From Butyricimonas paravirosa (GTDB taxonomy: Bacteria > Bacteroidota > Bacteroidia > Bacteroidales > Marinifilaceae): DNA of 64,000 nt. Under the pieces are notes generated by a model that was not told where the DNA came from, made no database searches, and saw only the letters and a list, made by a program, of their open reading frames with translations. Where the stretch lies: positions 4,960,001 through 5,024,000 of the forward strand of contig NZ_CP043839.1 of NCBI RefSeq assembly GCF_032878955.1. Direction: 5' to 3'. Shown piece after piece: positions 1 to 8,470 of this stretch. Made by a program: the position numbers and the translations under genes. The first letter of the stretch is position 1; every line of letters begins with the position of its first letter.

Positions 1-384
1 CTGATGGGTGTCGGGACCCCGGAGAATATTTTGGAGGCAATCTCTTTAGGTGTGGATATGTTTGATTGCGTGATGCCGACCCGAAACGGGAGAAATGGTA
101 TGCTGTTTACCACGGAGGGCGTGGTCAATATAAAGAACAAGAAGTGGGAGAAGGATTTCAGTCGTATTGATCCGGCCGGGTTGAGTTTTGTAGATGATGA
201 TTACTCGAAAGCGTATTTGCGCCATTTAATCAAGGCGGATGAAATTTTAGGGCTACAAATTTGCTCGATCCATAATTTGTCGTTTTATTTGTGGTTAGTA
301 CGTGAAGCTCGTAAACATATACTGGAAGGAGATTTCGTGACGTGGAAAGAGAGTACGATAAAGAAAGTTACAAGAAGATTATAG
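1..384 (+). CDS. tgt: tRNA-guanine transglycosylase (Tgt), C-terminal part
   Basis: This is the last 127 residues of queuine tRNA-ribosyltransferase; the gene enters from outside the window. The enzyme exchanges guanine-34 of GUN-anticodon tRNAs for preQ1. The hallmark DMFDCVMPTR, whose Asp in FDCV is the family's catalytic nucleophile, is present, as is RNGMLFT. Most bacterial Tgt enzymes carry a CxCxxC zinc motif just before YSRAYL. Here the aligned stretch is GLSFVDDDYSKAYL, so all three cysteines are replaced, while the His of IHN, normally the fourth ligand, remains. I recall this as common in Bacteroidota, but could not verify it. The LptF/G permease gene follows 23 bp later, probably in the same transcript. 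Confidence 0.95.
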   Translation: MMGVGTPENILEAISLGVDMFDCVMPTRNGRNGMLFTTEGVVNIKNKKWEKDFSRIDPAGLSFVDDDYSKAYLRHLIKADEILGLQICSIHNLSFYLWLVREARKHILEGDFVTWKESTIKKVTRRL

Positions 385-407
385 TGCTGAGAAGCAACTA
401 GCGTAAA

Positions 408-1487
408 ATGAAAAAATTAGACTTATATATTATCCGGAAGTTCCTAGGTACCTTTTTCTTTTCGATGGTACTGATCTTGAGTATTGTCGTGGTTTTCGAC
501 CTTTCGGAGAGATTGGAGAAATTTATTGAGAACGAGGCTCCCGTGAAGGCGATCATATTTGATTATTACCTGAATTTCGTGCCTTATTTTGCGAACGTGT
601 TTTCCTCGTTGTTTACTTTTATTTCTGTTATTTTCTTCACGTCAAAGATGGCTTATAATAGTGAGATTATTGCTATTTTAAGTACGGGTATCAGTTTCCG
701 GAGAATGGTCCGGCCATACATGATATCGGCCGGGGTGATTGCCTGTTTGTCACTTCTTTTGAGTGCTTTTATTATTCCGAATGCCAACAAGAAGCGGATC
801 GAGTTCTCCGAGCAATATATTTGGAAAAAGTATAGTAACAAGGAAGAGAATATTCACCGGCAGATTGCACCGGGTGTTTTTATCTACATGTCGAGTTTTA
901 ACGTGTATTCCAGCCGGGGTAATGATTTTACCTACGAGGTATTTCGGGAGGATACGCTGGTTAGTAAGTTGACGGCAAAATCTATTTCATGGAATAAAGA
1001 ACTTGAGAAGTGGCGGATTAACAACTGGACGCTACGGGAATTTGACGGGATCAAGGAGACTTACACGACAGGACAAACTATTGACACGCTATTAAATTTT
1101 AGTGCGGCGGAATTCTCCGAGGACCCCAAGAAAATTAAGGAGCGCTTGACATTACCGGAACTGGATGAATACATCGCCCGGCAAAAATTGCGGGGAAGTA
1201 GTAACGTGGTTGAGTTCCAGATTGAGAAGTACAAGATGTTTTCGGGCGCTTTCGCTACATTTATATTGACGTTAATCGGGGTATGTATCGCTTCCCGTAA
1301 GATTCGGGGAGGAATGGGGTTCCATTTGGGATTGGGATTGTTAATCAGTTTCTCGTACATATTATTTATGCAATTTTCCACGGTTTTTGCAACCAATGGA
1401 GGCATGAGTCCGTTATTAGCGGTATGGATACCGAATATGTTATTTGCTGTGGTGGCGTTATTTGTATACCGGGCGGCACCGAAATAA
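408..1487 (+). CDS. LptF/LptG (YjgP/YjgQ) family LPS-transport permease
   Basis: A 359-residue inner-membrane protein of the YjgP/YjgQ family, the permease half of the LptB2FG transporter that extracts lipopolysaccharide from the inner membrane. The family layout is visible: an N-terminal MKKLDLYIIRKFLGTFF start, three N-terminal membrane segments (about residues 10-35, 50-80 and 95-125), a periplasmic beta-rich domain (about 130-270), and three C-terminal membrane segments (about 275-355). FxxRKxRGG-type residues (CIASRKIRGGMG) precede the fifth helix. The ATG at 408 fits the family N-terminus. Sequence alone does not let me decide between LptF and LptG. Its pairing with tgt is commonly seen in Bacteroidales. 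Confidence 0.9.
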   Translation: MKKLDLYIIRKFLGTFFFSMVLILSIVVVFDLSERLEKFIENEAPVKAIIFDYYLNFVPYFANVFSSLFTFISVIFFTSKMAYNSEIIAILSTGISFRRMVRPYMISAGVIACLSLLLSAFIIPNANKKRIEFSEQYIWKKYSNKEENIHRQIAPGVFIYMSSFNVYSSRGNDFTYEVFREDTLVSKLTAKSISWNKELEKWRINNWTLREFDGIKETYTTGQTIDTLLNFSAAEFSEDPKKIKERLTLPELDEYIARQKLRGSSNVVEFQIEKYKMFSGAFATFILTLIGVCIASRKIRGGMGFHLGLGLLISFSYILFMQFSTVFATNGGMSPLLAVWIPNMLFAVVALFVYRAAPK

Positions 1488-1620
1488 TTGAATGTTGAAA
1501 ATGTAGAATTGAAAATGAATAATTAAGAAGGTATGAAAAATGAGTGCATATCTTCAATCAATAGAATAGGCCGATGAGGGCTATAAGCAAGAATCATAAA
1601 TTTAAAATCAAAAATTTATA
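1486..1620. repeat. degenerate AT-rich intergenic repeat patches
   Basis: The gap between the LptF/G gene and the pseudouridine synthase holds two patches of degenerate A/T-rich short tandem units. Around 1486-1530 the unit resembles TTGAAAATG; around 1589-1620 it reads AATCATAAATTTAAAAT. The second wording recurs almost exactly at 32424-32443 and, inverted, at 25883-25903. No clear promoter or terminator was seen. Confidence 0.55.
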
Positions 1621-1629
1621 CGTAAGTAT

Positions 1630-3018
1630 ATGAATAGGGAGACTAAAAGACCTAGAATTACAAGGCCGATCGAGAATCGTGATGAGAATCGTCGGAGCAG
1701 AACACCGCGTTTCGAAAACCGTGAAGGTGGAGAAAGCGAAACAAGAAGACCTAACCGTTTCAACACGGACAGACCGAGACGGGAACAAGGACACGGGTAT
1801 ATCCGTGATTTGAACAAAGAACGGGAGAGAGAGCGTAACGAGGGTACGGGAGATCGAGATAACGGGAATCGTTATTACCGGGATTCAGATAGAAACCGTG
1901 AAAGAGGGGATCGGGATAATAATCGTTACGAGAATCGGGATAATAGAAGATCGTACGAGAGAGGTAACAGGGATAACAATCGTTTTTCCGATCGTGGAGA
2001 GCGTCGTGAAAGGCGGCCTCAAGATCGGGATGAAAATGCAGAAAGAAGAGATAATCGTTATCAAAACAGGGATCGTAATGATCGACGTGAGGAAGGACGT
2101 CGGGAAAGAGGTTTCCGTGAGGAAGGAGGACGTGGAGAAGGGTATCGTGGCGATCGTCGGGATCGCAGAGAGGGGGATGATCGTCGGGATCGTTATTCTG
2201 ATCGTCCGGCGAGAAAAGTGTTTACCCGTCGGGCAGATGGGGATGGCGCTCCCAAAAGTGTGTATAGTAAGAAAAAACAAATTGAATATCGCAAGAAGAA
2301 CGAGGGGCAGGAGACAGAATTACGCTTGAACCGTTATATCGCTAAAGGCGGGGTGTGTTCACGTCGTGATGCTGATGTGTTGATTGCAGCCGGTCGGGTG
2401 AAAGTAAACGGGGAAGTCGTGCAACAAGTTGGGGTAAAAGTAAAACGTACGGATCGAGTGGAGGTAGATGATCAAGTGATTACTCCCGAGCGTAAAGTAT
2501 ACTTGGTGTTGAATAAGCCGAAAGATTACGTGACGACCGTGGAAGATCCTTTGGAACGTAGAACCGTGATGACCTTGATCGAGGGAGCTTGTAAAGAGCG
2601 CGTGTACCCGATTGGACGACTTGACCGCCAGACCACGGGAGTGTTGCTTTTCACGAATGATGGCGATTTGGCCAAGAAATTGACACACCCGAAGTATAAC
2701 CAGAAAAAGATATACCACGTGTTCTTGGACAAGGTGGTTCAAACGGGCGACTTGGAGGCTATTCGTAAGGGAATCGACTTGGAGGATGGCTTTATCCAGG
2801 CGGATGACGTGAGAGTGGCGGAAGATGATCGTACACAGGTGGGGATTGAAATTCATTCCGGTAGAAATCGTATCGTCCGGAGGATTTTCGAGCATTTGGG
2901 GTACCAGATTCTTCGTTTGGACCGTGTCTTTTTTGCTGGGATCACGAAGAAAAATCTGCCCAGGGGTCACTGGCGTTTCCTAACTGAAGATGAGGTTAAT
3001 ATTTTAAAGGCCTACTAA
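1630..3018 (+). CDS. RsuA/RluB-family pseudouridine synthase with long R/D/N-rich N-terminal extension
   Basis: A 462-residue protein whose C-terminal half is a complete RsuA/RluB/RluE/RluF-type rRNA pseudouridine synthase. An S4 RNA-binding domain (about residues 231-290, starting LRLNRYIAKGGVCSRRDAD) precedes the catalytic domain, in which GRLDRQTTG carries the catalytic Asp at about residue 332. The first ~220 residues are low-complexity, almost entirely Arg, Asp, Asn, Glu, Gly and Tyr, and must be disordered; such tails on RluB homologues are known in Bacteroidota. Enzymes of the family usually have about 230-290 residues. The tail probably helps RNA or ribosome binding (inference). The start is the first ATG, preceded by an A/T-rich stretch. 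Confidence 0.9.
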   Translation: MNRETKRPRITRPIENRDENRRSRTPRFENREGGESETRRPNRFNTDRPRREQGHGYIRDLNKERERERNEGTGDRDNGNRYYRDSDRNRERGDRDNNRYENRDNRRSYERGNRDNNRFSDRGERRERRPQDRDENAERRDNRYQNRDRNDRREEGRRERGFREEGGRGEGYRGDRRDRREGDDRRDRYSDRPARKVFTRRADGDGAPKSVYSKKKQIEYRKKNEGQETELRLNRYIAKGGVCSRRDADVLIAAGRVKVNGEVVQQVGVKVKRTDRVEVDDQVITPERKVYLVLNKPKDYVTTVEDPLERRTVMTLIEGACKERVYPIGRLDRQTTGVLLFTNDGDLAKKLTHPKYNQKKIYHVFLDKVVQTGDLEAIRKGIDLEDGFIQADDVRVAEDDRTQVGIEIHSGRNRIVRRIFEHLGYQILRLDRVFFAGITKKNLPRGHWRFLTEDEVNILKAY

Positions 3019-3046
3019 AAAATTTTTTTTTTAATATTATTACTAT

Positions 3047-3054
3047 TACCTTTG
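3047..3054 (+). promoter_or_regulatory. Bacteroidales-type -7 box for capsule locus 1
   Basis: TACCTTTG matches the Bacteroidales -7 consensus TAnnTTTG exactly and lies 61 bp before the first gene of locus 1. No clean TTTG is found at the -33 position; a T-run lies there instead. Transcription would start near 3060. Confidence 0.6.
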
Positions 3055-3061
3055 CGGGTGT

Positions 3062-3076
3062 CCACCTTTTAGGAGG
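3062..3076 (+). promoter_or_regulatory. leader hairpin at the 5' end of the UpxY operon
   Basis: CCACCT and AGGAGG (3062-3067 and 3071-3076) pair with one mismatch around a 3-nt loop. CGGG at 3055-3058 and CCCG at 3082-3085 could clamp it if transcription starts early enough. A T-rich stretch follows from 3091. UpxY/LoaP-type antiterminators act on the 5' leader of their operons, so this is a candidate site (inference). Confidence 0.35.
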
Positions 3077-3114
3077 TTTATCCCGTGAAGGTTTTATTTT
3101 TATATTAAAAAATT

Positions 3115-5103
3115 ATGGTTGCACTTATCACAAATGGTCTGAATAGAATGAGGACATTGCGTTCATTCTCATACACTCCTCGATGGATTGTATTTTTGAT
3201 CGACGTGGCTCTTGCTATTATGGCAGTTAGCGTTGCCTATCTGATTTGGGTCAATTTCCAGATTGACCGGATGAGATTGGATTTTGTCTTGACCGGGGCC
3301 CTTGTTATTGTGGGTATCCGGGTGATCAGTTTCTTGTTGGGACATACTTATTCCGGAATAGTACGTTTCACGGGAACGGAGGATGCTTTGCGCATCTACT
3401 ACGTGTTGACGGCAGGGGAGATTGCCCTTCTTTTGGGTAGTGGCGTGTTTTTTCTGTTGTATGATTATCTTTTTATACCGGTTTCCGTTTTACTCACGGA
3501 GTACGTTCTTCTGACCAGTTTGATGGTTATGAGCCGGGTGATCGTGAAGAAAGTCTTCGCACAGTATATTGGTGCAGAGCGTACTAAAAAGAATGTAATT
3601 ATATGTGGTAGCGATGAATACGGTATCATGGCAAAACATGCCATGGATAACGTGGAGGATGCCACGTATAATATTCTTGCTTTTGTTGATGTGAATGATC
3701 GGAAAGCGGGAAAGATTATCGAGGGGGTCAAGATCTATAAGATGTCGTCTTTACCCGGTTTGTTGAAACGTAACCGGGTGGACAAGGTGGTCATCGCCAA
3801 AAAGATGATTTCTCCGGATAAAAAACGGGAAATTGTCGAGATCTGCTTGGCCGCTGATGTGAACGTACTCGAAGTACCTCGTTTTGAAAGTTGGATTAAC
3901 GGGGAGTTAAGTATGCGGCATATCCGGAATATCAAGATCGAAGATTTGTTGGAGAGGGACGTGATTCACATGGAGGAGACCAATCTTCGGAAACAATTAT
4001 TGAATAAAGTGGTTTTGGTGACCGGGGCGGCTGGTTCTATCGGGAGTGAAATCGTGCGGCAGTTGACGCATTTTAATCCTTCTTTGATCGTTTTGTTTGA
4101 TCAGGCCGAATCTCCGCTTTATGATATTGAGCTGGAACTGAAGGAAGAGTGTGGTTTCACGGATTATAAAATTGAGATCGGGGATGTACGTGATGCGAGC
4201 CGGGTGGAAGGAATCTTTAAAACATATCATCCCAATATCGTGTATCATGCGGCTGCTTATAAGCACGTTCCCATGATGGAAAAACACCCGATTGAAGGTG
4301 TGAAAACTAATATTTTCGGAACGAAAAATGTTGCCGATTGTGCTGTGAAGTATGATTGCCAGCGTTTCGTGATGATCTCTACCGATAAAGCGGTGAACCC
4401 GACGAATGTTATGGGTGCAAGTAAGCGTATAGCGGAAATTTACACGCAATCATTGAATCGCATCGCGAATACTCGTTTTATTACTACTCGTTTTGGGAAC
4501 GTTTTGGGATCGAATGGTTCAGTGATCCCTCGTTTCAAGAAACAGATAGAGGCGGGTGGTCCGATAACGGTTACTCACCCGGAAATAACTCGTTTTTTCA
4601 TGACTATTCCCGAGGCATGTCAGCTCGTTTTGCAAGCGGGGGCGTTGGGAAATGGCGGTGAAATATTTGTTTTTGACATGGGTAAGAGCGTTAAGATTGT
4701 CGATCTGGCTCGTAAGATGATTAAACTTTCCGGTTATGAAGTTGGGAAAGATATTCATATCGTTTTTACCGGTTTGAGACCGGGAGAGAAATTGTACGAG
4801 GAGGTGCTTAACGTGAAGGAGACAACTTTGCCGACCGTGCATGAACGAATAAAGATTGCCAAAGTACGTGAATATAATTATAGTGAAGTTACGGATGCGA
4901 TAAAGGCTCTTGATATAGCTTTGCAGACAAAAGATAATTTTGCCGTGGTGAAACAAATGAAATGTATCGTACCTGAGTTTAAATCGAAAAATTCAACCTA
5001 TGAATCTATTGATTTCCAGATGGAAGAGGAAGGTGTAGAACATCATATGGAAGAGGTTTTAAATAAAATTCAGGTAGCCGAAAATTTAGAAGTCAGAGAG
5101 TAA
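3115..5103 (+). CDS. FlaA1/CapD-type membrane nucleotide-sugar 4,6-dehydratase
   Basis: A 662-residue polysaccharide-biosynthesis protein of the long FlaA1/WbpM/CapD family, which typically makes UDP-4-keto-6-deoxy-HexNAc (4,6-dehydratase, often with 5-epimerase activity). Four hydrophobic segments lie at about residues 23-150, followed by a CoA-binding-like Rossmann domain (KNVIICGSDEYG). The catalytic SDR domain carries the NAD motif TGAAGSIGSE at about 303 and STDKAVNPTNVMGASKR near 422-438, with an M433-x3-K437 pair where classical SDRs have YxxxK, as in WbpM. The upxY gene overlaps its stop codon by one base (TAATG). A full-length paralogue lies at 30442-32388. Its likely product initiates or feeds the QuiNAc/FucNAc-type sugar of locus 1. 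Confidence 0.93.
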   Translation: MVALITNGLNRMRTLRSFSYTPRWIVFLIDVALAIMAVSVAYLIWVNFQIDRMRLDFVLTGALVIVGIRVISFLLGHTYSGIVRFTGTEDALRIYYVLTAGEIALLLGSGVFFLLYDYLFIPVSVLLTEYVLLTSLMVMSRVIVKKVFAQYIGAERTKKNVIICGSDEYGIMAKHAMDNVEDATYNILAFVDVNDRKAGKIIEGVKIYKMSSLPGLLKRNRVDKVVIAKKMISPDKKREIVEICLAADVNVLEVPRFESWINGELSMRHIRNIKIEDLLERDVIHMEETNLRKQLLNKVVLVTGAAGSIGSEIVRQLTHFNPSLIVLFDQAESPLYDIELELKEECGFTDYKIEIGDVRDASRVEGIFKTYHPNIVYHAAAYKHVPMMEKHPIEGVKTNIFGTKNVADCAVKYDCQRFVMISTDKAVNPTNVMGASKRIAEIYTQSLNRIANTRFITTRFGNVLGSNGSVIPRFKKQIEAGGPITVTHPEITRFFMTIPEACQLVLQAGALGNGGEIFVFDMGKSVKIVDLARKMIKLSGYEVGKDIHIVFTGLRPGEKLYEEVLNVKETTLPTVHERIKIAKVREYNYSEVTDAIKALDIALQTKDNFAVVKQMKCIVPEFKSKNSTYESIDFQMEEEGVEHHMEEVLNKIQVAENLEVRE

Positions 5104-5597
5104 TGGAGAAGACGAATTGGTATGCAGTTTTCACTGCTTCTCGGGCGGAAAAACGTGTGAAGGAGCGTTTGGAACAAGCAGGAATCGAGAATTATTTACC
5201 TGTGCGAGAGGTCGAGTTTGTGAGGGATGGATTGGTGAAAAGGTTGGAAGTTCCTGTGATTACGGGGTGTATTTTTGTCCGTGTTTCTGAAATAAATTTA
5301 CCTTCCGTGTTATCAATTGGGGGCGTGATTGCGTTGTTAAAAGAGAAACAAGGCCCGGTTGTGATTTCGGACGAACAGTTGGATAGTTTGCGGATTTTGA
5401 ATGAACGGGCGGAGATGATTGAAGTTGTGAATGGGAAAATTCCGGTAGGATCTGGTGTACGTGTGATTCAAGGTGAATTAACCGGGGTACAGGGAGAGTT
5501 GGTCGAGGTAGCTGGTGGCCATCGGATTATGGTTCATGTTCCTTGTTTGATAGGTGTTTGTGCAAATGTTTCATTAGATTGCGTAAAGGCGTTGTAA
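5103..5597 (+). CDS. upxY: UpxY-family NusG-like transcription antiterminator
   Basis: A 164-residue NusG paralogue of the UpxY type, which in Bacteroides lets RNA polymerase read through the long untranslated leader and operon of its own capsule locus. The NGN domain starts with WYAVFTASRAEKRV (about residues 6-100, with FVRDG, GCIFVRV) and a KOW-like segment follows (GSGVRVIQGELTGVQGELVE, about 117-140). It is translationally coupled to the preceding gene (1-bp overlap). Unlike many B. fragilis loci, no upxZ-like inhibitor gene follows; a 790-bp non-coding gap comes instead. It probably acts in cis on locus 1. Confidence 0.9.
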   Translation: MEKTNWYAVFTASRAEKRVKERLEQAGIENYLPVREVEFVRDGLVKRLEVPVITGCIFVRVSEINLPSVLSIGGVIALLKEKQGPVVISDEQLDSLRILNERAEMIEVVNGKIPVGSGVRVIQGELTGVQGELVEVAGGHRIMVHVPCLIGVCANVSLDCVKAL

Positions 5598-5853
5598 TTA
5601 TTCGGATTTATTATTTTTCTCGGAAAAGTGTAATTATTTGGCTTGTAAAATATACGAAAAGTGTGTTTTTGATGTAGCACTCTGTTACGTGGGATGCTGA
5701 AAAGCACGTTTCCAATTTCTTGGGATTGTGTCGAAATCAAGTATAATAAGTATTTGAAGAGAAGTTATATCGTCAGAAACTTTTTATAGGGTCGAAATGT
5801 ATACCTCTGCGTAGAACTAGGTTTATAATGAGAACCTGTCGAGAAGCTGGGGA

Positions 5854-5985
5854 AATCCTAAGGAAATAATCCCCCTTTTTCAGAGATTACTCGAAGATCC
5901 CTTGTAGCTCAAATATTACGGAATGAATGAGCTACGAGGGATCTTCGAGTAATCTCTGAATGAGAGGGATTATTGGGGTAGGATT
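5854..5985. repeat. long imperfect inverted repeat, 57-bp arms and 18-nt loop
   Basis: Arm 5854-5910 is the reverse complement of arm 5929-5985 at 49 of 57 positions by hand alignment. The inner 30 bp (5881-5910 against 5929-5958) match at 29 of 30, and the single difference is G-U compatible. The loop is 18 nt (5911-5928). No T-run follows, so it is not a canonical intrinsic terminator, and no target-site duplication was seen. The 18-nt spacer is far shorter than that of invertible capsule promoters. Confidence 0.85.
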
Positions 5986-6257
5986 ACTTCTTCATTTGGG
6001 TTGAATTTGTGTTACATGATATTTTCTCAGCTGTAATTTTATTTGTTATGCTTGTTCCTAGAGTAATAATACCTTAATTCTATGGTTTAACTATTTCTTG
6101 GGTCTTACTGGTCGCTTTCTCTTATGTTATGTTCCCGTCATGTGGCGGTGGGATAACGATTTTGGATGTGGGAAGATTTAGAAAATCTGCATGAGCCTCA
6201 TGGTTACTTGTGATGACGATGATTGAATTATCGTATAAATAGTTTCGTGATTAATTG

Positions 6258-6289
6258 TTTGCTTTAAACTACTTATTGTTGTAACTTCG
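6258..6289 (+). promoter_or_regulatory. promoter of the locus 1 variable cassette
   Basis: TTTG at 6258-6261, a 20-nt spacer and TAACTTCG at 6282-6289 (7 of 8 to TAnnTTTG) form a good Bacteroidales promoter. The start would be near 6296, leaving a leader of about 90 nt before the Wzz gene at 6389. Confidence 0.55.
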
Positions 6290-6388
6290 CAAACAAAATA
6301 TTTGTTTTTATCTATTAATCTATATGGTTGTTTAATAGTAGTTTATTCCGTGAAAAATGTAAATAAAAGAATATTTAATTGAATTCTG

Positions 6389-7351
6389 ATGAATAGAGAA
6401 CAAAAATTAAAAGGGATAGATCCCTTGATAATGTTTGAACAGGTTTGGACAAATAAGAAAAAGTTATTGTTAATTATTTGTATAGGGGTTGTTGTTGGAT
6501 TAATTGTGTCTTGGAGTATTCCAACTGCGTATACTACAACGATAAAGATAGTTCCAGATCAGTCTACTATTGATAATAGTAATTTTATTTCGGATATTGT
6601 TAAAAGTAAACCGTTCCTATTAAACTTTTGGAGTTTAGAAGTTTCTAAGCTAGATAAAAGTAAAATTTTATTGCGAAATTATATATTGAATGAATATAAG
6701 TTCCCTTGGTGGCGAGATATTATAGAGCTACCTGCTACGATACAAAAATGGAGGTATGGAAAGCCTATTTTTCTTGATACTGTAAATTTATTTCAACTAG
6801 CACCAGAACAAGCTACATTTGTAGGGAGAATGAATAAGGACATAAAAGTCCAAATGGATAAACGCAATGGTGTGATGAATTTGATTGTGAGGATGCAAGA
6901 TCCTATGGTTTCTGCGTTAGTAGCAAATGAAATCCTGAAAAAAATGCAAACATTGGTGGCAGAGAAAAAAACATATAAAGCTAATGTTGATGTGAAATTT
7001 TATGAGAATCTATTGAATAACGCTCGGCTTAATTATGAAAAAAAGCAGGAAGATTTAAGTAAATATATAGCTTCTCATAGAGAAAGTGTTTCTAGTGTTT
7101 CAACGATGGAGCAATTTCGATTGAAACAAGACGTAGAATTGGTTTATAAGCCATACGCATCGATGATTGAGGAATTGGATAAAGCAAAAATGAAAGTTCA
7201 AGAAGAAACGCCTACGTTTGCTATAATAGAACCAGCTTCTGTTCCTTCATATCCAAGCGAACCTAGAACATTATTAATTATTTTAGGAAGTGTTTTTTTA
7301 TTCGGATTTTTTGGAATAATAGGACTTTTGGTTAGGGGAATGTTTAAATGA
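6389..7351 (+). CDS. Wzz-family polysaccharide chain-length determinant
   Basis: A 320-residue co-polymerase. One membrane segment near residues 25-48 (LLLIICIGVVVGLIVSW) and one near 295-316 flank a periplasmic alpha-helical domain, as in Wzz proteins. A Pro-rich stretch, PASVPSYPSEPR, precedes the second helix as expected. It would set the length of chains built by the Wzy encoded next, whose start overlaps this stop by 4 bp (ATGA). The strongly AT-rich composition begins here and marks the start of the variable cassette. A second Wzz (20116-21249) closes the locus. Confidence 0.85.
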   Translation: MNREQKLKGIDPLIMFEQVWTNKKKLLLIICIGVVVGLIVSWSIPTAYTTTIKIVPDQSTIDNSNFISDIVKSKPFLLNFWSLEVSKLDKSKILLRNYILNEYKFPWWRDIIELPATIQKWRYGKPIFLDTVNLFQLAPEQATFVGRMNKDIKVQMDKRNGVMNLIVRMQDPMVSALVANEILKKMQTLVAEKKTYKANVDVKFYENLLNNARLNYEKKQEDLSKYIASHRESVSSVSTMEQFRLKQDVELVYKPYASMIEELDKAKMKVQEETPTFAIIEPASVPSYPSEPRTLLIILGSVFLFGFFGIIGLLVRGMFK

Positions 7352-8469
7352 GAAACTTGATTTCTTTTAATGGACTTTATAATATATTTTTTGTGCTAGG
7401 TTTTTTCTCATTAACCTATGCGATGAATTTATATATCGTTTTTGCTTGTGCTATATTATTTTGTCTTTTTCTAGGATCAGATGTGAGGCATCGAAAAGGG
7501 TTTTATGTGTATTTAGTAAGTGTTGGTGTCCTAACTACTTTTTATTTGCTTATTCATGATGGAGGGGCAGCTTATAGGATATTTAAAACATTAACATTGA
7601 TCTGGTTAACGCTTTATATACCTTTGGTAAATGACTTACGGATAACGAAATTACTTCATTGTTTCCTTCTTTTTAATGCAGCATTAATTTATATTGATGT
7701 GGTATTATATAATACCTTGGGATTGTCATTGACAACAGGCGTTGAAACGCATGGTTTCATGCGTTTTTCTGGAGTAATAGAAGATTCTAATTTTTTTTCT
7801 TATCTGTTATTTGTTTATATTTATTATTTGAAAGTAAAAACTGGGCATTTCAATTATTTTTTGATAGGGGCAGTTTTACTTTCTTTTTCTCTTTCTTTAA
7901 TAATAACGATGTTTGGTGTCATTATACTTTTTCATGTAAAAAAATTGTGGGTATTGCCAAATAGGAATGTGAAGGTTTTAGGTGGAATGGTTTTAGTTGG
8001 AGTGTTTGTTATATATTATGGGATGTTATTTGTCTTGACAACTTTACGTGATGTTGATACTTCTAATGATTATATAGCAGAAAAACTTGTTTCTTTGTCC
8101 TTACGATTTGAAAGTCAATTGGAGGCTTTCGATGCTTTAGAATTGAATGATGATTATTGTTGGGGATTGGGAGCAGGAAAGACTCGTGAAATAACGACAG
8201 AAGGAATGAATTTGCATAATTCTTATCTCCAAATCTTATTAGAGATGGGGATCGTTTGTTTGTTAATCGTTTTCGCTTGTGCATTTTATTGTTATTATTT
8301 TCTAGATAAAAATTTTGTACTACTATTTGTTGCAATATTTTTATTGGGAAATGTTTTAGAAATATTCTATTTCCCATTATTATCTTTTATTTTATTTTTG
8401 TCCTATGTTTATAGGCAAGAGAAAGTAGCAAGCAAGTTAGATGTAAGTGATAATATTGTAAGTTGTTGA
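7348..8469 (+). CDS. Wzy-like O-antigen/capsule polymerase
   Basis: A 373-residue, highly hydrophobic protein with about ten predicted membrane helices. It has the O-antigen polymerase/ligase signature of a large periplasmic loop followed by a helix starting HNSYLQILLEMG (about residues 290-302), where His and neighbouring residues are characteristic of the Wzy_C/WaaL superfamily. The loop before it (about 230-285) includes a conserved-type WGLGAGKT. It probably joins lipid-linked repeat units in the periplasm. It is coupled to the preceding wzz by a 4-bp overlap and has the same AT-rich, fast-diverging composition. Its place next to Wzz makes polymerase more likely than ligase. Confidence 0.8.
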   Translation: MRNLISFNGLYNIFFVLGFFSLTYAMNLYIVFACAILFCLFLGSDVRHRKGFYVYLVSVGVLTTFYLLIHDGGAAYRIFKTLTLIWLTLYIPLVNDLRITKLLHCFLLFNAALIYIDVVLYNTLGLSLTTGVETHGFMRFSGVIEDSNFFSYLLFVYIYYLKVKTGHFNYFLIGAVLLSFSLSLIITMFGVIILFHVKKLWVLPNRNVKVLGGMVLVGVFVIYYGMLFVLTTLRDVDTSNDYIAEKLVSLSLRFESQLEAFDALELNDDYCWGLGAGKTREITTEGMNLHNSYLQILLEMGIVCLLIVFACAFYCYYFLDKNFVLLFVAIFLLGNVLEIFYFPLLSFILFLSYVYRQEKVASKLDVSDNIVSC

Positions 8470-8470
8470 A

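Larger units (their letters stand above)
5598..6388. other. 790-bp non-coding gap between upxY and the capsule cassette
   Basis: No credible gene was found on either strand. It contains the long inverted repeat at 5854-5985, a small possible hairpin at 6126-6157 (GTTAT/ATAAC with CCC/GGG inside) and a promoter at 6258-6289. Base composition becomes clearly more AT-rich after about 5990. It may be a regulated leader, a site where serotype cassettes were exchanged, or the remains of a lost upxZ-like gene; I saw no recognisable peptide remnants. Confidence 0.7.

Noticed and set aside
1885..2329. Open frames on both strands across the pseudouridine synthase tail
   Set aside because: They are shadows created by the low-complexity Arg/Asp codons of the real gene; no family resemblance.
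5854..5985. Invertible (phase-variable) capsule promoter
   Set aside because: Bacteroides invertible promoters have short repeats around roughly 150-200 bp that contain the promoter; here the spacer is 18 nt and holds no promoter motif.
5598..6388. A upxZ-like gene or its remnant after upxY
   Set aside because: No open frame of suitable length and no recognisable UpxZ-like peptide in any frame.
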